A DNA stretch of 16,757 bases from Pseudomonadota bacterium (lineage in GTDB: Bacteria > Pseudomonadota > Gammaproteobacteria > UBA5335), in assembly GCA_021783685.1 (NCBI GenBank), contig JAJXTQ010000007.1, forward strand, positions 1 to 16,757. The letters run 5' to 3'. Under the pieces are notes generated by a model. The model searched no databases. It saw nothing but the letters and a program-made list of their open reading frames with translations, and was not told the origin of the DNA. Positions 13,539 through 16,757 of the stretch are shown one piece after another (the first letter of the stretch is position 1; each line of letters opens with the position of its first letter). The position numbers and the translations under genes are program-made.

Positions 13539-15077
13539 TTGACACGGGCAACGATCTCGGAATTCCTGCGCAACCATGCGGTGGGTCGGCCCGAGCGCAC
13601 GGCGTACATCTACTGTCACGGTGAAGTCGGGTGGGAGGAACTCGACCGGCGCGTGGACAAGCTCGCTGCCGGGCTGTACGCGCGCGGCATCCGGGCCGGG
13701 GATGTCGTCGCTGTCTGCGTGACCGATGGCCCGGTGCAGATCGAATTGCTGTATGCGGCCGCCCGGCTCGGCGCGACCCGCGTCGGACTGAATTACCGGT
13801 TCGCGGGCGGGGACATAGTGAAACTGATCGCTCACTCGGGCGCCAGGCTCGTTATCGCCGAGACGCAGTTCATCCCGCTGCTCGCCGGCAGCCAGCCTGA
13901 TTTGGGAATCGTTGATGCGGGGAACGGCCAAGATGAAACCGGCGAGTATCGCACCCTGCTCGAATCAGCGCCGGATGCCCTTCCGGCCCATCCGGTCGAC
14001 GTCTCGTTCGCGCAGATCTGTTACACTACCGGTTCGACGGGAAGCCCGAAAGGCGCGCTGTGGCGGCACGGCGCATTGCTGCATGCCCTCGCTTTCACCG
14101 CGCTTGAGCTCGGCTTCCGGGAGGAGGACGTGTTCCTTCATTGCCTGCCCGCGGCTGGCGTCCCGTCGGTCGCGGCTATTTGGAACTGCGTCCTGGGTTT
14201 TACCAACGTCGTCGTCCCCCGTTTCCAGACGGAGCTAGTTATCGACATGATGGTGAAGCACGGCTGCACGACGGCATTACTGGTACCAACGATGCTGACG
14301 GAAATCTGCGAAGCAGCCGATGCATGCCCGCGCGACCTTTCGCGCATGCGCAAAATCTATTACGGCTCCGCGCCAACGACGCCTGCTCTCATTCAGCGGG
14401 GCATGCGGATTTTCCAGGGGGTGGAATTCGAGCAGATCTACGGCTCGACGGAAGGGATCGGCGGCTGGTACACAAAGCTTACCCCAGCCGACCACATACA
14501 CGCGCTCGCCCATGATGAAGCGCTTCTGGCGTCCTGCGGGCGCCCGATGGTGCACTGCCAAGTGCAGATCATGGACGACAAAGGTCAGCTCGTTCCGGTG
14601 GGCGACGTCGGGGAAATCCGCGTGCGCGGGGATTTCGTCATGGACGGGTATTTCCGTGACGAGGCGCTGACACGTGAGGCACTGCGCGACGGCTGGCTGG
14701 TTACTGGCGATATCGGACGGCTCGACGGAAATGGTTATCTCTACATCGTCGATCGTAAGCAATTCATGATCATAACGGGCGGCTACAACGTCTATCCGGT
14801 GGAGATCGAGAACGTCATCGCCCAACATCCTTCAGTGCTGGAGGTGTCGGTCTTCGGCATCCCGGATCAGAAATGGGGAGAAGCCATCCATGCCGCTGTA
14901 GTCTTGCGCCAGGGATGCGCGGATGACAGCGAGACAATCCGGGCTTGGTGTAATGAGAAGCTTGCCCGCTTCAAAACCCCCAAGTCGATTGAAATCCGGG
15001 ACCAACTCATCCGCGGCGCCACCGGCAAGGTCCAGAAGCGCGCCGAGCGCGACCGCCTCATGTCGCTGTCCCCGTGA
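13539..15077 (+). CDS. AMP-forming acyl-CoA ligase 2
   Basis: Last gene of the operon, 512 residues, ANL superfamily. P-loop YTTGSTGSPKG (162-172), IYGSTEGIGGW (300-310), TGDIGRLDGNGYLYIVDRK (389-407), hinge ITGGYNVYPVEIE, and catalytic Lys497 (GATGKVQK). All core motifs are canonical, unlike ligase 1, which has two substitutions. The start is a TTG at 13539 with a very strong AGAGGAGG five bases upstream; no ATG fits. The 84-bp gap before it is the largest in the second half of the operon, so it may be a later addition or have its own weak promoter, though none is clear. It could activate a second aromatic acid or a fatty acid released from the substituted ring product. Substrate unknown. 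Confidence 0.9.
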   Translation: MTRATISEFLRNHAVGRPERTAYIYCHGEVGWEELDRRVDKLAAGLYARGIRAGDVVAVCVTDGPVQIELLYAAARLGATRVGLNYRFAGGDIVKLIAHSGARLVIAETQFIPLLAGSQPDLGIVDAGNGQDETGEYRTLLESAPDALPAHPVDVSFAQICYTTGSTGSPKGALWRHGALLHALAFTALELGFREEDVFLHCLPAAGVPSVAAIWNCVLGFTNVVVPRFQTELVIDMMVKHGCTTALLVPTMLTEICEAADACPRDLSRMRKIYYGSAPTTPALIQRGMRIFQGVEFEQIYGSTEGIGGWYTKLTPADHIHALAHDEALLASCGRPMVHCQVQIMDDKGQLVPVGDVGEIRVRGDFVMDGYFRDEALTREALRDGWLVTGDIGRLDGNGYLYIVDRKQFMIITGGYNVYPVEIENVIAQHPSVLEVSVFGIPDQKWGEAIHAAVVLRQGCADDSETIRAWCNEKLARFKTPKSIEIRDQLIRGATGKVQKRAERDRLMSLSP

Positions 15078-15235
15078 TCCTGTTTGATGTTGACGCCGGC
15101 CCGGGAACATTTGTGCCCGCGGCATAGTCTTCCTGTATCACAGCAATTCTAAATCCGTGGTTTCCTGAAGTTTCTGTCGGTTTATCCTTCCCCTTTCCGG
15201 TCGTCTTTTGCAGCGGCTTCGCAGGTCTCCCGCGG
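15078..15235. other. noncoding gap between operon end and IS remnant
   Basis: No gene is seen. An imperfect GC stem around 15100-15122 (CCCGGG ... GCCCGCGGC) follows the last operon gene but lacks a T-run, so a terminator is not called. CAGCAATTCTAAATCC at 15141-15156 may be the outer end of the transposase element that follows; no clear inverted copy was found on its other side. Confidence 0.4.
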
Positions 15236-15592
15236 TCAGGGTGGCCTGATGGCGGCGTCGGTGATCGACCCCAGCAGCTGCTCCCAGTCGTGGAACACGA
15301 CATAGGCGGTGATGGTGCGCAGATGCTCGAAGAAGCGGTAGTTTGCCTTTCGCGCCGCCATGGCCTCGGCCCAGGCGAGGCATCCCAGCCGGGCCGCGGT
15401 ATGGGCGGCGAAGGCGAGCAGGTTCAGCACCACCAGCACGCTGGCCAGGGTCTTCTTCCCGTGCCCGAAATTATGTTCGAGGTTGTAGCCCCCGCATTTC
15501 AGCACGTTGAAGGTCTCGTTCTCGATCTTCCACCGTGCGCGCCCGCACGCGGCCAGTTCCGCGACGTTGGCCGCACCGAGACCGGCAGGTCG
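15236..15592 (-). other. out-of-frame C-terminal segment of the transposase pseudogene
   Basis: This is the part of the transposase lying after the frameshift. It encodes the RARWKIENETFNVLK glutamate-bearing motif and the NLEHNFGHG stretch that close the catalytic core. It is listed separately to show where the frame changes; it has no start codon or ribosome site of its own that would suit independent translation. Confidence 0.6.
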
Positions 15593-16422
15593 GTGACGAA
15601 GCTGTTGGTGTAGGTCCGCTTGCCCGCGGCGTTGCGGGTCTCGATCGAGAACCAGTTCACCGCGATCGCATCGTCGCTGGCACGCAGCGGCACCGCGGTC
15701 ATCCAGCGGTAGAGGACGGTGGTGCGCTTGCCGCGCCGCACCACGGTCTCGCGGTGCTCCTCGGGCTTCACTCCATGCAGATATTCGCTGACGGTCTGAT
15801 GCGAACTGGGTTTGCAGGTCAGGATGAAATTGCCGCCGGCGGCCGCGATCGCGGCCACGATCGGCTGGCAGGCGAACAGATCGTCGCCCAGATAGACCGG
15901 ACGCAGATCGGCCAGCCCCCGACCGTGCCGGGAGAGCCAGCGCTTGGCGGCGTTGCGCTCGCAGTCCTGCTTCTCGGCCCCGTCCTGGGGGGTGAGGAAC
16001 TTGGGCGCCAGCGGCAGCACCTGGGCATGGCCGGGGGCGACCAGGCTGGCGCCGAGGAAGCTGTGGAAATACTCCTCCCCGCCATCGGCGCGGCGGCGGT
16101 GCAGGCAGCGCGGGCATTGGATCTTGCGCGAGCAGAAATGCTCGCTGCCATCGAGCGCGATCAGCACCCGGTCATCGAGGCGACGGAACGCGGTGAGCGG
16201 GCCGGCGGCGTCCAGGGTCTGGCAGTTGGAGCGGCCCTGGCCTTCCTCGAGCCGGCGCTGATAGGCGAGGAACGAGGGGCTGCCCATGAAGAACAGGGAG
16301 AAGGCGGACAGCACGATGTCGGCCATGCGGTAGGCGCCCTCGCGCAACGGCCCCTTGCGCGGGTCGGGGAGGGAGGCCGAGACGGCGCCCACGGCGCCGA
16401 TCAGGGGGGAGATGAGGCCCAC
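15236..16422 (-). pseudogene. decayed DDE (IS4-like/ISNCY-type) transposase, frameshifted and internally deleted
   Basis: The gene reads from GTG 16422 in one frame to about 15580 (MADIVLSAFSLFFMGSPSFL, LIALDGSEHFCSRKIQCPRC, YLGDDLFACQPIV, VNWFSIETRN, TNSFVTDLPV). It then continues only in another frame (AANVAELAACGRARWKIENE, GYNLEHNFGHGKKTLASVL) to the stop at 15236. The join around 15570-15590 needs a net frameshift. In addition, the family normally has about 40 residues between SNCQTL and the PFRRLD-like segment (a region with a PSDNHIR-type motif); here SNCQTL runs almost straight into DAAGPLTAFRRLDDR, pointing to an in-frame deletion near 16215. DDE acidic residues are still visible (ALDGSE, YLGDD, KIENE). 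Two lesions make it very unlikely to be active. The IS family name is from memory and tentative. Confidence 0.85.
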
Positions 16423-16576
16423 ACGGACGTCGAATCAGCGATCCGGCCTCGCCGCAAGGGAATTGTGCAAGGAAGCCCGGCAGCGAAGCGCAGTCAGCCG
16501 CCGGGTGTGGCAGATCGGACTCAGCCGGCAGATGCGAGTCGCTCGCGTTTATTGACTCGGCATTGTCGAACTTGAA
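16423..16576. other. noncoding junction between two transposase remnants
   Basis: About 150 bp with no coding frame I can support. It should hold the 5' end of the decayed DDE element and the 3' end of the IS630-like element. GGGAATTGTG near 16460 is a faint match to an inverted copy of the CAGCAATTC end at 15141, too weak to call as a terminal repeat. Confidence 0.35.
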
Positions 16577-16757
16577 TCAAGCAGCATACCGAACCGGCTC
16601 GTGCTGGAAGTAGTTTTGAATCCGCTCGGGTTGGCGTTGCACGCTGCGCAGATGGTGCTGTGTGGCCATGACCAACTGCTGCTTCGTACGCGCTGGTGCC
16701 AGCGTTGTCACACCCTGCTTGGTGTCGGCATTGGCGATCTCGTCAGGATTGAGTTCC
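16577..16757 (-). CDS. IS630-family transposase, C-terminal fragment
   Basis: The minus strand is open from the right edge to a TGA at 16577-16579, giving 59 residues that start ELNPDEIANADTKQGV and end QNYFQHEPVRYAA. The LNPDE motif carries the last catalytic glutamate of the IS630/Tc1-mariner DDE domain. The following ARTKQQLVMATQHHLRSVQR and P-x-R-I-x-NYF patterns are typical of the C-terminus of this family. The rest of the gene lies beyond the window. It is in the same orientation as the neighbouring transposase pseudogene, but from an unrelated family. Confidence 0.85.
   Translation of the reverse strand, partial: ELNPDEIANADTKQGVTTLAPARTKQQLVMATQHHLRSVQRQPERIQNYFQHEPVRYAA

Noticed and set aside
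12744..13931. 395-residue open frame on the minus strand
   Set aside because: It is opposite the hydratase and the start of CoA ligase 2; no recognisable domain, and the sense genes have intact catalytic residues.
15095..15125. possible rho-independent terminator after the operon
   Set aside because: The stem is interrupted and no T-run follows, so it does not meet the standard pattern.
15535..16575. 346-residue open frame on the plus strand
   Set aside because: It is antisense to the transposase pseudogene; composition is typical of a GC shadow frame.
1..16757. tRNA, rRNA, CRISPR arrays, riboswitches, phage genes
   Set aside because: Read through for spaced repeats, cloverleaf-like ends and known leader motifs; none were recognised.

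Overview
The window is high-GC DNA from a Gram-negative heterotroph, most likely an alphaproteobacterium. Grounds are the GC-rich third codon positions, the proteobacterial aromatic-degradation protein families and the transposase types; I cannot place a genus. It holds a catabolic gene block bordered on both sides by insertion-sequence (IS) remnants, so it looks like an acquired degradation island.

Left border (1-880): the 3' part of an IS701-like transposase runs in from the left. Its end appears to be inserted in the 3' end of a ParD-type ribbon-helix-helix antitoxin gene on the minus strand, whose toxin partner is not present. A perfect 25-bp inverted repeat follows (778-839), then short direct repeats.

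Regulator (878-1720, minus): a GntR/FCD-family repressor, divergent from the operon. The gap between them carries a cluster of TCGATAG-type half-sites overlapping a plausible promoter.

Catabolic operon (2009-15077, plus): fourteen tightly packed co-directional genes, three junctions being ATGA overlaps. In order: ring-fission-product hydrolase; Rieske oxygenase alpha/beta pair 1; zinc alcohol dehydrogenase; Rieske oxygenase alpha/beta pair 2; thiolase-like (SCP-x/Ltp2-like) protein; DUF35 OB-fold protein; CoA ligase; Rieske ferredoxin; XylT-like 2Fe-2S ferredoxin; catechol 2,3-dioxygenase; 2-hydroxypentadienoate hydratase; second CoA ligase. The block alpha-beta-thiolase-DUF35-CoA ligase (5858-10911) has the same gene order as ipfABDEF of the ibuprofen-degrading Sphingomonas Ibu-2, where an aryl-acetic/propionic acid is made into its CoA thioester, dihydroxylated at ring carbons 1,2, and the acyl-CoA side chain is removed to leave a catechol.

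Inferred pathway: CoA ligase activates an arylalkanoic acid; an oxygenase fed by the Rieske ferredoxin makes the ring-1,2-diol; the thiolase-like/DUF35 pair releases acyl-CoA and a catechol; the XylE-type dioxygenase, kept active by the XylT-like ferredoxin, opens the ring; the hydrolase and hydratase carry it to a 4-hydroxy-2-oxo acid. The final aldolase, acylating aldehyde dehydrogenase and ferredoxin reductase are not in the window. The second oxygenase pair, the dehydrogenase and the second ligase suggest a second entry substrate or a sequential route.

Right border (15078-16757): a decayed DDE transposase gene (minus) with a frameshift and an apparent internal deletion, then the C-terminal end of an IS630-like transposase (minus) running off the window.
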